Source: Mumia flava (lineage in GTDB: Bacteria; Actinomycetota; Actinomycetes; Propionibacteriales; Nocardioidaceae). Taken from it: a stretch of 64,000 bases of DNA. The stretch spans positions 2,965,215-3,029,214 of the forward strand of contig NZ_PGEZ01000001.1 of assembly GCF_002797495.1 (NCBI RefSeq). The letters run 5' to 3'. Position 1 is the first letter of the stretch. Each line of letters opens with the position of its first letter. A model generated the notes under the pieces. It was not told where the DNA came from and did no database searches. It saw nothing but the letters and a program-made list of their open reading frames with translations. Shown in pieces: positions 30,076-39,734 of the stretch. The position numbers were made by a program, and so were the translations under genes.

Positions 30076-33000
30076 GTGTCCCTCGACCGATCGCACGACG
30101 TCGACGAGATCGTCGACGCCATGCTGCACAGCTACTACCTGCACGTTCCCGAGGAGGAGACCGCCCGGCGCAGCCGCGCGCGCCTGGTGGGCGCCGTCCG
30201 CAACCACGCCGAGCTGGCGGCGCGCCGCCGCCCCGGTGAGACCCTCGTCAAGGTGTGGCGGCCGGAGGGCCGCGAGGACGGCTGGGACGCCGGGGGGCAC
30301 CTCGTCCTCCAGGTCGTCACCGACGACCGTGCGTTCCTGGTCGACTCCACCGTGGGGTACCTCGGCCGCGCCGGCTACGAGGTCGACTGGCTGGTGCACC
30401 CGCAGCCGGTGGTCGAGCGGGACGCCGACGGGCGTCTGCTCAGCTTCCTGGGCCCCCACGGCGCCGCGGACGTCGGTGTCCGCGAGTCGTGGATGCATCT
30501 CGAGATCGACGCGGTCGACGACCCGGACGCCGCGAGCACGATCGAGGCGGGGGTCCGACGGGTGCTGCGCGACGTCGCGGTCGTCAACGACGACTGGGAC
30601 CCGATGCGCTCCCGTGCCCGTGAGATCGTCGCGGAGCTGCGATCCGACCCGCCGCGGCTGCCGCACGACGAGGTGCAGGAGGCCGCTCAGCTGCTCGCGT
30701 GGCTCGCGGACGACAACTTCACGTTCCTGGGCTATCGGGAGTACGACCTGGTCGGGGAGCCGGGCGACGAGCGTCTCGCGCCGGTGGGATCCAGCGGTCT
30801 GGGCATCCTGAGGACGCCGTCGCGCAGCCGCGGACGCGACGGCTCGTCGTTCGACCGGCTGCCGCCGCAGGTCCGCGCGCGGGCCCGCGAACGGACCCTG
30901 CTGGTGATCACGAAGGCGAACTCCCGCGCCACCGTGCACCGCACCGCGTACCTCGACTACATCGGCGTGAAGACGTTCGACGCGGCCGGCAACGTGGTCG
31001 GGGAGCGTCGCTTCCTCGGCCTGCTCGCGTCGTCGGCGTACACCGGCAGCGTGACGCGGATCCCGATCCTGTCGAGCAAGGTCGCCGGGGTGGTGACGGC
31101 TCTCGGGTACGAGCCGGACAGCCATGCCGCGAAGGCGATCCTGGACCTGCTCGAGACCTACCCGCGCGACGAGCTCTTCCAGGTGCCCGCGGACTCGCTG
31201 GCGCACATCGCGGAGACGTTGATCCATCTCCAGGAGCGACGCCAGGTCCGGCTGTTCGTCCGGCGTGACACCTACGACCGGTTCCTGTCGGTGCTGGTGT
31301 ACCTGCCGCGCGACCGCTACACCACGACGGTCCGGCGCGAGGTGGAGCGGATGGTCGCCGAGCGGGTCGGCGGGGACCCCACGATCGACTACAGCGTGTG
31401 GGTGAGCGAGTCGCGGCTCGCGCGGGTCAACCTGGTGGTCCGGCCACGGCGGGGCAACGCGCTCGGGACGCTGGACGCCGACCGCCTCCAGGCGGACGTC
31501 GCGGCGGTGGTGCGCTCGTGGGAGGACGGTCTCGCCGACGCCGTCGACGCGCGGCTCGGCTCGTCGCGCACGGCGGAGACGCTCGCCGGGTTCGAAGGGG
31601 CGTTCGGTGCCAACTACACCGAGGACGTGAGCCCGTCGGAGGCCGTCGACGACCTGATCGCGGTCCGCTCGATGCTCGCCGCCGGTCGCGACATCGCGGT
31701 GCGGGTGCTGCGTGATCCCGACGACCCCGTGTCGCTGACGCTGCGCCTGTGCACGACCGCGCCGGCGGCGCTGACCGACGTGCTGCCGGTGTTCGCGTCG
31801 CTCGGCGTGGACGTGCTGGACGAGCGGCCGTACGAGTGGGCCAGCCGGCCCCGCCCGGTGTGGGTGTACGCGTTCTCGGCACGGGTGTCCGGACGACCCG
31901 ACGACGCCGGTCTCGCGCGGCTGACCGACGCCTTCGTCGCGTGCTGGGAGGATCGCGCGGAGGTCGACGGGTTCAACCGTCTGGTGCTCGCCGCCGAGCT
32001 GTCGTGGCGCCAGGTCGTGGTGCTCCGTGCCTATGCCCGCTACATGCAGCAGGCCGGGACGCCGTTCAGCCCGGAGTCCCTGCAGGCGGTGCTGCTGGCC
32101 GAGACGGCTGCGGTGCGGTGCCTGCTCGACCTGTTCGAGGCGCGCTTCGACCCGGCTCGCGAGGGCGACCGGGGCACGTCGGTCGACGGGGTCGAGTCGT
32201 TGCTGCGCACGCTGCTGGACGACGTCGAGGGGCTGGACGCGGACCGCGTGCTGCGCTCGTACCGGACACTGATCCGCGCGACGCTGCGCACGTCGTTCTT
32301 CCAGCGGGACGACCGGGGGAGGCCCCGCTCGTACGTGGGGTTCAAGCTGTCTCCGCGCGACATCCCGGACCTGCCCGAGCCGCGGCCCGCGTACGAGATC
32401 TTCTGCTACTCGCCCCGCGTCGAGGGCGTCCACCTGCGCTTCGGTGCGGTCGCGCGCGGCGGGCTGCGCTGGTCGGACCGTCGCGACGACTTCCGCACGG
32501 AGGTGCTCGGGCTGGTCAAGGCGCAGATGGTGAAGAACGCCGTGATCGTGCCCGTCGGGGCGAAGGGCGGGTTCTTCTGCAAGCGCCTGCCCGATCCGGC
32601 CAAGGATCGGCAGGCCTGGCAGGCGGAGGGGATCGCGTGCTACGAGACGTTCGTCTCGGCGATGCTCGACCTGACCGACAACCGGGTCGGCGACGCGGTG
32701 GTCCCGCCGCCGGACCTCGTGCGGCACGACGGCGACGACTCGTACCTCGTCGTGGCCGCGGACAAGGGGACCGCGAGCTTCTCCGACATCGCGAACCGGA
32801 TCTCGCTCGACCGCGGGTTCTGGCTCGGTGACGCGTTCGCCTCGGGCGGGTCGGCGGGCTACGACCACAAGGAGATGGGGATCACCGCGCGCGGCGCCTG
32901 GGTGTCGGTGCAGCGGCACTTCCGCGAGATGGGGGTCGACTGCCAGCGGGAGGACTTCACCTGCGTCGGGGTCGGCGACATGTCGGGCGACGTGTTCGGC

Positions 33001-34854
33001 AACGGGATGCTGCTCTCGGAGCACACGCGCCTGGTCGCGGCGTTCGACCACCGGCACATCTTCGTCGACCCCGATCCGGACGCGGCGCGCTCGTTCGTCG
33101 AGCGGCAGCGGATGTTCGCGCTGCCCCGGTCGAGCTGGGACGACTACGACCGCGACCTGATCAGCGCCGGCGGTGGGGTGTTCTCCCGCACGGCCAAGTC
33201 GATCCCGGTCTCGGTGCAGATGCGCGAGGCGCTCGGGATCGACGACGACGTGGACTCGATGCGTCCGCCGGAGCTGCTGCGGGCGATCCTGCTCGCCCCG
33301 GTCGACCTGTTGTGGAACGGCGGGATCGGCACCTACGTCAAGGCGTCGACCGAGTCGCACGCCGACGTGGGCGACAAGGCCAACAACACCATCCGCGTCG
33401 ACGGCGCGGAGCTGCGCTGCCGCTGCGTCGGCGAGGGCGGCAACCTCGGGCTGACCCAGCTGGGCCGGATCGAGTACGCGCTGGCCGGGGGACGGATCAA
33501 CACCGACTTCATCGACAACTCGGCCGGGGTCGACACCTCGGACCACGAGGTCAACATCAAGATCCTCCTGGACCGGGTGGTCGACCGCGGCGACCTCGAG
33601 CCCCAGGCCCGCGACCGCCTGCTGGCGACGATGACCGACGACGTGGCGCGCCTGGTGCTCGAGCACAACGACGCGCAGAACGTGTCGCTCGCCGGCTCGG
33701 TCGCCGACTCGGTGAGTCTCCTGCACGCGCACGCCGGTTGGATGATGCGGCTGGAGAAGGCGGGCTACCTGGACCGTGGGCTCGAGGACCTGCCGTCGGA
33801 CAAGCAGCTGGCCGAACGGCGGTCGCAGGGAGTCGGGATGACGGCGCCGGAGCTCGCGGTGCTGCTCGCGTACACGAAGATCGTCCTGACCGACGAGCTG
33901 ATGGACTCCGGCCTGGTGAGCGACGACTACTACCGTGCGCACCTGTACCGCTACTTCCCCGAGGCGCTGCGGCAGGACTACCGCCAGGAGATGCTCGCCC
34001 ACCCGCTGCGCAAGGAGATCGTCGTCACCGCGGTGGCGAACGAGATGGTGGACCGGGCGGGCATCTCGTTCTTCCACCGGTTGTCCGGCGAGACCGGAGC
34101 ATCGGCCTCGGACCTGGCCCGGGCGCGGTCGATCGCCGCGGAGATCTGCGGTGAGGGCGAGCTCGTCGAGCGGGTCGACACCCTGAACAACCGGGTCGGC
34201 TCCGACGTCCAGGAGCAGATGCGCGGCGCGGTCCAGGCGCTGGTCGAGCGGATGGCGCGCTGGTTGATCAACCACCGGCGCTACGCCGACGTCGACGAGA
34301 CGGTGACGCACTTCGACCCGGTCGTGCACCGGCTGCGGCGCGAGCTGCCCGAGCTGATGGTCGGTCGGGAGCGGGAGGCGTGGCAGGAGCGCGTCGACTC
34401 CTACGCCGCGTCCGGCGTGCCGGAGCAGGACGCGCGGGAGTTCGCGGCACTGCCCACGGCGTACGCCGCGATCGCGGTCGCGGACGTGGCGCTCGGCTCC
34501 GGTGCCGACGCCGACGAGGTCGGGCGGGTGTTCTTCGAGCTGTCCCAGCAGCTCGGGCTCGACCTGCTGAGCCATCGGGTCCAGGCGCTGCCGCGCGACG
34601 ACCGCTGGCGCTCGATGGCGCGGGCGGCGCTGCGCGACGACCTGATGGGCGTGCAGGCGGAGCTGACCCGCCAGGTCCTCGCCTCCACCGACCCCGAGCA
34701 GTCGCCGCACGAGCGGGTCAAGGCCTGGGGGGAGTCGGAGGCTGCGGTCCTGGCGCGGGCCGAGGAGACGCTCGAGGAGATCTGGGGCGCCGACACCCCC
34801 GACCTGGCGCGTCTCTCGGTGGGCCTGCGGGTCGTGCGCACGCTGCTGACCTGA
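30076..34854 (+). CDS. gdh: Large NAD-specific glutamate dehydrogenase (GDH-2 type)
   Basis: 1592 residues, close to Rv2476c and the other ~180-kDa L-GDH enzymes. It deaminates glutamate to 2-oxoglutarate with NAD. The N-terminal ~700 residues hold the regulatory ACT/PAS-like parts. The catalytic core includes VARGGLRWSDRRDDFRTEVLGLVKAQMVKNAVIVPVGAKGGFF with the substrate lysines, then GVGDMSGDVFGNGMLLS, the NAD domain, and CRCVGEGGNLGLTQ. Its large size is normal for this class. In mycobacteria it is controlled by GarA binding. The GTG start is fixed by AAGGAGGGG. Confidence 0.95.
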   Translation: MSLDRSHDVDEIVDAMLHSYYLHVPEEETARRSRARLVGAVRNHAELAARRRPGETLVKVWRPEGREDGWDAGGHLVLQVVTDDRAFLVDSTVGYLGRAGYEVDWLVHPQPVVERDADGRLLSFLGPHGAADVGVRESWMHLEIDAVDDPDAASTIEAGVRRVLRDVAVVNDDWDPMRSRAREIVAELRSDPPRLPHDEVQEAAQLLAWLADDNFTFLGYREYDLVGEPGDERLAPVGSSGLGILRTPSRSRGRDGSSFDRLPPQVRARARERTLLVITKANSRATVHRTAYLDYIGVKTFDAAGNVVGERRFLGLLASSAYTGSVTRIPILSSKVAGVVTALGYEPDSHAAKAILDLLETYPRDELFQVPADSLAHIAETLIHLQERRQVRLFVRRDTYDRFLSVLVYLPRDRYTTTVRREVERMVAERVGGDPTIDYSVWVSESRLARVNLVVRPRRGNALGTLDADRLQADVAAVVRSWEDGLADAVDARLGSSRTAETLAGFEGAFGANYTEDVSPSEAVDDLIAVRSMLAAGRDIAVRVLRDPDDPVSLTLRLCTTAPAALTDVLPVFASLGVDVLDERPYEWASRPRPVWVYAFSARVSGRPDDAGLARLTDAFVACWEDRAEVDGFNRLVLAAELSWRQVVVLRAYARYMQQAGTPFSPESLQAVLLAETAAVRCLLDLFEARFDPAREGDRGTSVDGVESLLRTLLDDVEGLDADRVLRSYRTLIRATLRTSFFQRDDRGRPRSYVGFKLSPRDIPDLPEPRPAYEIFCYSPRVEGVHLRFGAVARGGLRWSDRRDDFRTEVLGLVKAQMVKNAVIVPVGAKGGFFCKRLPDPAKDRQAWQAEGIACYETFVSAMLDLTDNRVGDAVVPPPDLVRHDGDDSYLVVAADKGTASFSDIANRISLDRGFWLGDAFASGGSAGYDHKEMGITARGAWVSVQRHFREMGVDCQREDFTCVGVGDMSGDVFGNGMLLSEHTRLVAAFDHRHIFVDPDPDAARSFVERQRMFALPRSSWDDYDRDLISAGGGVFSRTAKSIPVSVQMREALGIDDDVDSMRPPELLRAILLAPVDLLWNGGIGTYVKASTESHADVGDKANNTIRVDGAELRCRCVGEGGNLGLTQLGRIEYALAGGRINTDFIDNSAGVDTSDHEVNIKILLDRVVDRGDLEPQARDRLLATMTDDVARLVLEHNDAQNVSLAGSVADSVSLLHAHAGWMMRLEKAGYLDRGLEDLPSDKQLAERRSQGVGMTAPELAVLLAYTKIVLTDELMDSGLVSDDYYRAHLYRYFPEALRQDYRQEMLAHPLRKEIVVTAVANEMVDRAGISFFHRLSGETGASASDLARARSIAAEICGEGELVERVDTLNNRVGSDVQEQMRGAVQALVERMARWLINHRRYADVDETVTHFDPVVHRLRRELPELMVGREREAWQERVDSYAASGVPEQDAREFAALPTAYAAIAVADVALGSGADADEVGRVFFELSQQLGLDLLSHRVQALPRDDRWRSMARAALRDDLMGVQAELTRQVLASTDPEQSPHERVKAWGESEAAVLARAEETLEEIWGADTPDLARLSVGLRVVRTLLT

Positions 34855-34880
34855 AGGCTCTCGACCTGACCAAGGTTCTG

Positions 34881-34906
34881 TGGTTCACTAGTCATGTAAT
34901 GAACCA
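34881..34906. promoter_or_regulatory. 26-bp palindromic operator before the ABC exporter operon
   Basis: TGGTTCA (34881-34887) and TGAACCA (34900-34906) are perfect inverted arms, with further symmetry (CTA ... TAA) towards the centre. A TGTAAT (34895-34900) inside it fits a -10, so a bound repressor would block transcription. The form resembles operators of GntR/YtrA-type repressors of ABC transporters. No such repressor gene is adjacent. Confidence 0.7.
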
Positions 34907-34929
34907 GTAGAGGCGGCGGAGGGAGAGAC

Positions 34930-35832
34930 ATGGGACTGCGGGTCGAGGCCGATCACCTCGAGATGGCGTACGGCGCCGTCCGTGCGGCCGACGACGTGTC
35001 CTTCACCGTGGAGCCCGGGGAGTTCTTCGGACTCCTCGGGCCGAACGGTGCGGGCAAGACGACGACGCTGGAGATGCTGGAGGGCTTGCGGCGTCCCCAG
35101 GGCGGGCAGGCGCGCATCGACGGCCGGGACCCGTCGAAGCGGGAGCCCGAGCTGCTGTCACGGTTCGGGGTGCAGCTGCAGTCGTCGGCGTTCTTCGACC
35201 GGCTGAGTGCACGCGAGCAGCTCGACACGTTCGGGGCGCTCTACGGCGCGGAGCCCGGCCGGACCGACGCTCTGCTGGCGGAGGTCGGGCTGGCCGAGCA
35301 CGCCGGGGTCCGGGCGGAGAAGCTGTCCGGCGGGCAGCGTCAGCGCCTGTCGATCGCGTGCGCGCTCGTCCACGATCCCGATCTGGTGTTCCTGGACGAG
35401 CCCACCGCCGCGCTCGACCCGCAGGCGCGGCGCAACCTGTGGGACCTGCTGGAGCAGCTCAACGACTCCGGCCGCACGGTCGTCCTCACCACCCACTACA
35501 TGGAGGAGGCCGAGGCGCTGTGCGACCGTGTCGCGATCATGGACCACGGACGGGTCCTGACCGTGGACACGCCGGCCGCCCTCGTGCGCGGTCTCGACCG
35601 GCCCGTCCGGATCGGGGTGGCGACCGACGTCCTGTCCGCTGCCGACGGAGCGTCGATCGGCGGCGTCGAGGAGGCCTCCGAGGACGGCGACGGCATCGTC
35701 CTCACGACCCGGCGCCCCGCTGACGTCCTCACCGAGCTCGCTGCCCGGGACGCGCTGGCCGGACTCTCGGTCCGGGGCGCCACCCTCGAGGACGTCTTCC
35801 TCGAGCTGACCGGGCGGGAGTACCGCGCATGA
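34930..35832 (+). CDS. ABC transporter ATP-binding protein (DrrA/ABC-2 type)
   Basis: 300 residues. Walker A is GPNGAGKTT (about 35-43), followed by the Q-loop QLQSSAF, the signature LSGGQRQR, Walker B LVFLDEP, and the H-loop TTHYMEEAEAL. The C-terminal ~80 residues are the DrrA-type extension. It pairs with the permease that starts in its stop codon. Substrates of such exporters include drugs and lipids; none is implied here. The operator at 34881-34906 controls it. Confidence 0.93.
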   Translation: MGLRVEADHLEMAYGAVRAADDVSFTVEPGEFFGLLGPNGAGKTTTLEMLEGLRRPQGGQARIDGRDPSKREPELLSRFGVQLQSSAFFDRLSAREQLDTFGALYGAEPGRTDALLAEVGLAEHAGVRAEKLSGGQRQRLSIACALVHDPDLVFLDEPTAALDPQARRNLWDLLEQLNDSGRTVVLTTHYMEEAEALCDRVAIMDHGRVLTVDTPAALVRGLDRPVRIGVATDVLSAADGASIGGVEEASEDGDGIVLTTRRPADVLTELAARDALAGLSVRGATLEDVFLELTGREYRA

Positions 35833-36890
35833 GGGCGTTCCGCAGCCTGTCGTTGGCCATGACCCGCGGGTTCCTGCGGGACCGGATGGCCTTGTTCTGG
35901 TCGCTCGCCTTCCCGCTGATGTTCCTGCTCCTGCTCGGCAGCCTGTTCGCCGACGCCGGGACGCCGAAGAGCGAGGTCGTCCAGGTGGGTGCGGTCTCGG
36001 TGATCGACGACGCACCAGCGCAGACCCGAGCCGCGCTGGACGACGCGCTCGACATCACGCGCACCGACGACCGGGACGCAGCCATCGCCGACGTCCGCGC
36101 CGGCGATGCCGACGCGGCGATCGAGATGGACGGCGATCAGGTGGTGCTGTGGTACTCCGCGGCCGACCAGGTCGGCTCGGCCGTCGTCCAGGGCACCGTC
36201 TCGGCGATCGTCCAGAGCGCCAATCTCGCCGCGTCCGGCCAGCCCCCGACGTACACCCTGGACCCGCAGCAGGTCGAGGACGAGTCGCTGGAGCCGATCC
36301 AGTTCTTCACGCCGTCGCTGCTCGGCTGGGCGATCGCGATGGGAGCGGCGTTCGGAGCCGCCGCGAACCTCGTCGTCTGGCGGCGCGACGGTCTGCTCCG
36401 CCGGCTGCGTCTCTCGCCCGTCGGGACACCGTCGGTCGTCGGCGCCCGCGTGACCACCGCGCTGCTGCTCGCCGGGATGCAGACCGTCGTGTTCCTCGTG
36501 CCCGCGGTGGCGTTCATGGGCCTGCAGCTCACCGACTCGTGGTGGCTGAGTCTGCCTCTGATCGCGGCGGCGACGCTGGCGTTCCTGTCGCTCGGGCTGT
36601 TCATCGGGTCGTTCTCCAAGACCGAGGAGGGCGCCACCGGGCTCGCGAACTTCGTCATCCTGCCGATGGCGTTCCTGTCCGGCTCGTTCTTCCCGCTCGA
36701 CGGCGCGCCGGCCTGGCTCCAGGCGCTGTCACGGGTGCTGCCGCTGCGCTGGCTCAACGAGGGCATGTCGGACGTGATGGTGCGCGGCCAGGGTGTCGAG
36801 GCGATCATCGCGCCGATGCTGGGGCTGCTCGCGTTCGCTGCGGTGATGACCGCGCTGGCGACCCGGTTCTTCCGCTGGGACCCGGCGTGA
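35829..36890 (+). CDS. ABC-2 type permease
   Basis: 353 residues. One N-terminal TM (about 20-38) precedes an extracellular loop of ~120 residues (VGAVSVIDDAPAQTRAALDDALDITRTDD), then five TM helices (from about 160 on) that include FVILPMAFLSGSFFPLDGAPAWLQALSRVLPLRWLNEGM, the ABC-2 signature. It forms an exporter with the preceding ATPase, with an ATGA overlap. Confidence 0.92.
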   Translation: MRAFRSLSLAMTRGFLRDRMALFWSLAFPLMFLLLLGSLFADAGTPKSEVVQVGAVSVIDDAPAQTRAALDDALDITRTDDRDAAIADVRAGDADAAIEMDGDQVVLWYSAADQVGSAVVQGTVSAIVQSANLAASGQPPTYTLDPQQVEDESLEPIQFFTPSLLGWAIAMGAAFGAAANLVVWRRDGLLRRLRLSPVGTPSVVGARVTTALLLAGMQTVVFLVPAVAFMGLQLTDSWWLSLPLIAAATLAFLSLGLFIGSFSKTEEGATGLANFVILPMAFLSGSFFPLDGAPAWLQALSRVLPLRWLNEGMSDVMVRGQGVEAIIAPMLGLLAFAAVMTALATRFFRWDPA

Positions 36891-36918
36891 CGACGCGGGT
36901 GTGAGGCGACCGAGGCCG

Positions 36919-36954
36919 CGGCACGCTCACGACCACGGGTGCGTGAGCGTGCCG
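36919..36954. terminator. 13-bp perfect hairpin between convergent genes
   Basis: Arms 36919-36931 and 36942-36954 are perfectly complementary with a 10-nt loop. It lies between the ABC permease stop and the stop of the minus-strand PspA-like gene, so it likely terminates both transcripts. There is no U-tract. Confidence 0.65.
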
Positions 36955-36956
36955 GG

Positions 36957-39629
36957 TCACCCGCTGTCGTCGCGGCGCGGGCGCAAGGGGTAGACCGTCG
37001 CGTCCCGGCCACCGTCCGGGTGGTCGAGGAAGCTCGGGTGCCGTGGCGGCTGCGGCGGCTGCGCGGGCGTGTCGTAGGCCACCTCGTACGCCGAGGGCAC
37101 CCCGTTGCCGAAGCGACGCTGCGGGCGCGCACGGTCCCGCCGAGGGGTGTCGCCGTCGTCCGGCCGGCCTTCGGCCCGGTCCCCGTCGAGGGTCGCAGAC
37201 CCGTCTCCCGGCTCCTCACCACGCTTCTGCGGCGGCTCGGCGCCATCGCGCGGCTCGGCCCCGGTCTCGGGCGCATCGGCCCGGTCGCCGTCGGCGAAGG
37301 CCGGGAGATCGACCTGGGTCTCGAGCTGGGAGCGGGCGATCCGGTACGACTTCTCCGCATCGCCCACCCGCGCGCGGCGCGGCGACGAGGCGACCCCGGT
37401 GAACTGCCCTGCCGCAGCGCGCTGGTCGGCCGACCCGGTGGGGCCGCCGGCGGACGTGTCCGGGTCGTCGTTCGACGCCCGACCGCGCGGCGCCCGGGCC
37501 GACGCGTCGTGCGGGTCAGCCGGCTCCTCCCGCGGGGTCCCGCGACGCCGACCGCCGGTGGGTGCGGGCGACGGCTGCTCCTGGGCGGGCCCCCCGAGCG
37601 CCGCCTCCGTGTCGGTCGGGACGTCGCGCAGGCGCCTCCCCGGCGCGCCGCTGGGCGTGGGCCGCTCGTCGTCGCTCGCACGCTCGCCCAGGGGCTCCGG
37701 GTCCGACGGCCCGGTGGCGGCCGCGGACGGGTCCTGCGGCGGCTCCGGCTCGGAGCCGAACACCTCGGACCGCCCGCGGGCGACCCGCCGTCGAAGCTCG
37801 GGAACCGCGGTCGCGAACCACTCCTGAGCCGGGTCGGCAGGACCGGTGCCGTTCGGTCGCGGATCGGCGGGCCGATCGTCCGTCGAGGTTGCCGGAGGCG
37901 CCGGTGGGCTCGGCGGGACCGGTGCGCTCGGAGGCTCCGGGGGGCTCGACGTGCCGGCGGACGGAGGCGCCGCAGGGTTCGCGAAGTCGATGACCACGGT
38001 CGGCTCGCGCTCGGCGGAGCTCGCCCGTCGAGCGGAGTCGGAGGGCCCTTCGCCGCCGACGACGTCGGTCCGCTGGTCGGGCTGGTCGGCGTGCTCAGCC
38101 TCGACCTGCCGAGGCTCGTCGAGCGTGTGGGTGGCCTCTTCCTCGGCCGTCGCGCGCTCGACGGACCGCCCGCCTCGCCGTTCGTCGAAGGCTGCTTCCG
38201 GTGCGTCGTCCGCAGTGGGCTCGGCCTCCGCGACGGGTGCGTCGTCCGCGGTGCTCTCGGCCTCCGCGACGGGTGCGTCCTCCGCAACGGGTTCGGCGGC
38301 GTCGTCGGGCGCCTCGTCCGCAGGCGCTCCCACGGGCGCGGCATCCACCGGGTCGGCTCCTGCGGCCTCGCGCACCGCCGCCTCCACGGCGTCAGGCTCC
38401 GGCCGGTCGGCCGGAGCCGCTGCCTCCTCAGCTGCCTCCGGCGTCTCGGCCTCCGGTGCTGCTGCCTCCGGCGTCTCGGCCTCCGGCGCTGCTGCCTCCG
38501 GCGTCTCGGCCTCCGGCGCTGCTGCCTCCGGCGTCTCGGCCTCCGGCGCCGCTGCCTCCGGCGTCGATGCACCCGGCGTCTCAGCGTCCTGCGTCTCAGC
38601 GTCCTGCGTCTCAGCGTCCTGCGTCTCGGCTTCCGACACCTCGGCACCGGCGTCTGCCGGCCGGTCGTCGAAGGGCTCGCCGGACTCCGTGCTGCGGGGG
38701 GCCTCGTGCTCGGCGACGTCCCCGCCCAAAGACGCGTCGTCGCCCTCCGGATCCTCGCCGGGCGACGCGTCGTCGGCGTCGTCGCGCAGACCCATCGCGC
38801 GCGCCAGGGCGTCCTCCGAGAACGCGTCGGCCTCGCGCTGCGCCTGCGCGGCGACGCGCTCCGCCTCCTCGGCCATCCGCGACGCGGCCTCGGCCGTACG
38901 CGTGGTCAGGGCCTCCACGAGCTGGTCCTCGTCGGGGCGCAGGAGCTCGAGCCGCTCGTCGACCTGCGCACGCAGGGCGGGGTCTGCCGGGTGCGTGAAC
39001 CAGGCGTCGAGGTAGGACGGCACGCTCGCCGTCCCGCTGTGACGCTCCTCCTCGCGGTGGAGCTTCAGCTCGAACGTCGTCAGCTCGGTGGTCGGGTCGA
39101 GGACGTTGGGCGTCTCGGTGTCGAGCACGCGCCCGTCGCCGGGCTCGACGGTCCCCAGCTGGCGTGCCCGACGGTCCTCCAGCACCGCGAGCTGCTCCTT
39201 CGCGCTCGCGAGAGCACGGCTCAGCTCCGTGACGAACGTGCCGAGCACCCGGATCCGCTCGCGGGTCTGCTCGAGCTCCCGCTCGGTGGCCACCTGGCGG
39301 GTCAGGGCGATCCGGGCGAGCTCGTCGAACGCGTCCGCCCCCGCCGGGTTGCCCTCGATCCGCAGCTCGGCGGCTCGGTAGGCCGCCGTGGCCGCCTGGG
39401 CTCCCCAGTCGTCGACGCTCTCCTCGTCCTCGTCCCGGTCGTGCTCGGCAAGCCGGAGCGAGGCACGCGCGTGCGCCAGCTCCTCCTCGGCCTCGCTCAG
39501 CGTGCTCGAGAAAGCTCGCCCGAGGGCGAGGAAGAGGGCCTCCGGATCGGCAGCGCTGTCGACGAGCGTGTCGACGTCGGCCTGCGCCAGTGCTGCGACG
39601 CGGCCGAGGACGGACTGCTTCTCAGCCAT
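36957..39629 (-). CDS. PspA/IM30-like coiled coil fused to a long disordered repeat region
   Basis: 890 residues. Residues 1-180 match the PspA/Vipp1 pattern: VLGRVAALAQADVDTLVDSAADPEALF, then long coiled coils (LSEAEEELAHARASLRLAEHD, ELEQTRERIRVLGTFVTELSRALASAKEQLAVLE). PspA proteins bind and repair the cytoplasmic membrane under stress. A second helical stretch runs to about 285. Beyond it, roughly 600 residues are disordered, acidic and Ala/Pro/Glu-rich, with tandem AETQD and AETPEAAAPE repeats, ending in an Arg/Pro-rich tail. PspA proteins are usually 220-280 residues, so the extension is exceptional. Confidence 0.75.
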   Translation of the reverse strand: MAEKQSVLGRVAALAQADVDTLVDSAADPEALFLALGRAFSSTLSEAEEELAHARASLRLAEHDRDEDEESVDDWGAQAATAAYRAAELRIEGNPAGADAFDELARIALTRQVATERELEQTRERIRVLGTFVTELSRALASAKEQLAVLEDRRARQLGTVEPGDGRVLDTETPNVLDPTTELTTFELKLHREEERHSGTASVPSYLDAWFTHPADPALRAQVDERLELLRPDEDQLVEALTTRTAEAASRMAEEAERVAAQAQREADAFSEDALARAMGLRDDADDASPGEDPEGDDASLGGDVAEHEAPRSTESGEPFDDRPADAGAEVSEAETQDAETQDAETQDAETPGASTPEAAAPEAETPEAAAPEAETPEAAAPEAETPEAAAPEAETPEAAEEAAAPADRPEPDAVEAAVREAAGADPVDAAPVGAPADEAPDDAAEPVAEDAPVAEAESTADDAPVAEAEPTADDAPEAAFDERRGGRSVERATAEEEATHTLDEPRQVEAEHADQPDQRTDVVGGEGPSDSARRASSAEREPTVVIDFANPAAPPSAGTSSPPEPPSAPVPPSPPAPPATSTDDRPADPRPNGTGPADPAQEWFATAVPELRRRVARGRSEVFGSEPEPPQDPSAAATGPSDPEPLGERASDDERPTPSGAPGRRLRDVPTDTEAALGGPAQEQPSPAPTGGRRRGTPREEPADPHDASARAPRGRASNDDPDTSAGGPTGSADQRAAAGQFTGVASSPRRARVGDAEKSYRIARSQLETQVDLPAFADGDRADAPETGAEPRDGAEPPQKRGEEPGDGSATLDGDRAEGRPDDGDTPRRDRARPQRRFGNGVPSAYEVAYDTPAQPPQPPRHPSFLDHPDGGRDATVYPLRPRRDDSG
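38431..38625. repeat. Coding minisatellite in the PspA-like gene
   Basis: Four complete 30-bp units begin at 38431, 38461, 38491 and 38521, with a partial fifth at 38551. Three 15-bp units (TCAGCGTCCTGCGTC) follow from 38581 to 38625. Both periods are multiples of 3, so copy-number change keeps the frame. They encode AETPEAAAPE and AETQD units. Confidence 0.85.
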
Positions 39630-39734
39630 CAGGCGATCGTCCTTCGGTGGGAGGTCGGTTGGTCCCTGACTATCTCGTATCAGACCGCACGACCGGTGCC
39701 CGGGTCCAGCCCTGCGCCTCCGTGGTGCCGATCC

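Noticed and set aside
30028..34710. 1560-residue open frame antisense to the glutamate dehydrogenase gene
   Set aside because: It is a high-GC shadow frame with Arg/His/Gly-rich composition and no motifs; the plus-strand gene has all GDH motifs.
38431..38625. CRISPR-like regular repeats
   Set aside because: Units are contiguous without spacers, keep the reading frame, and encode AETPEAAAPE/AETQD in a long open gene.
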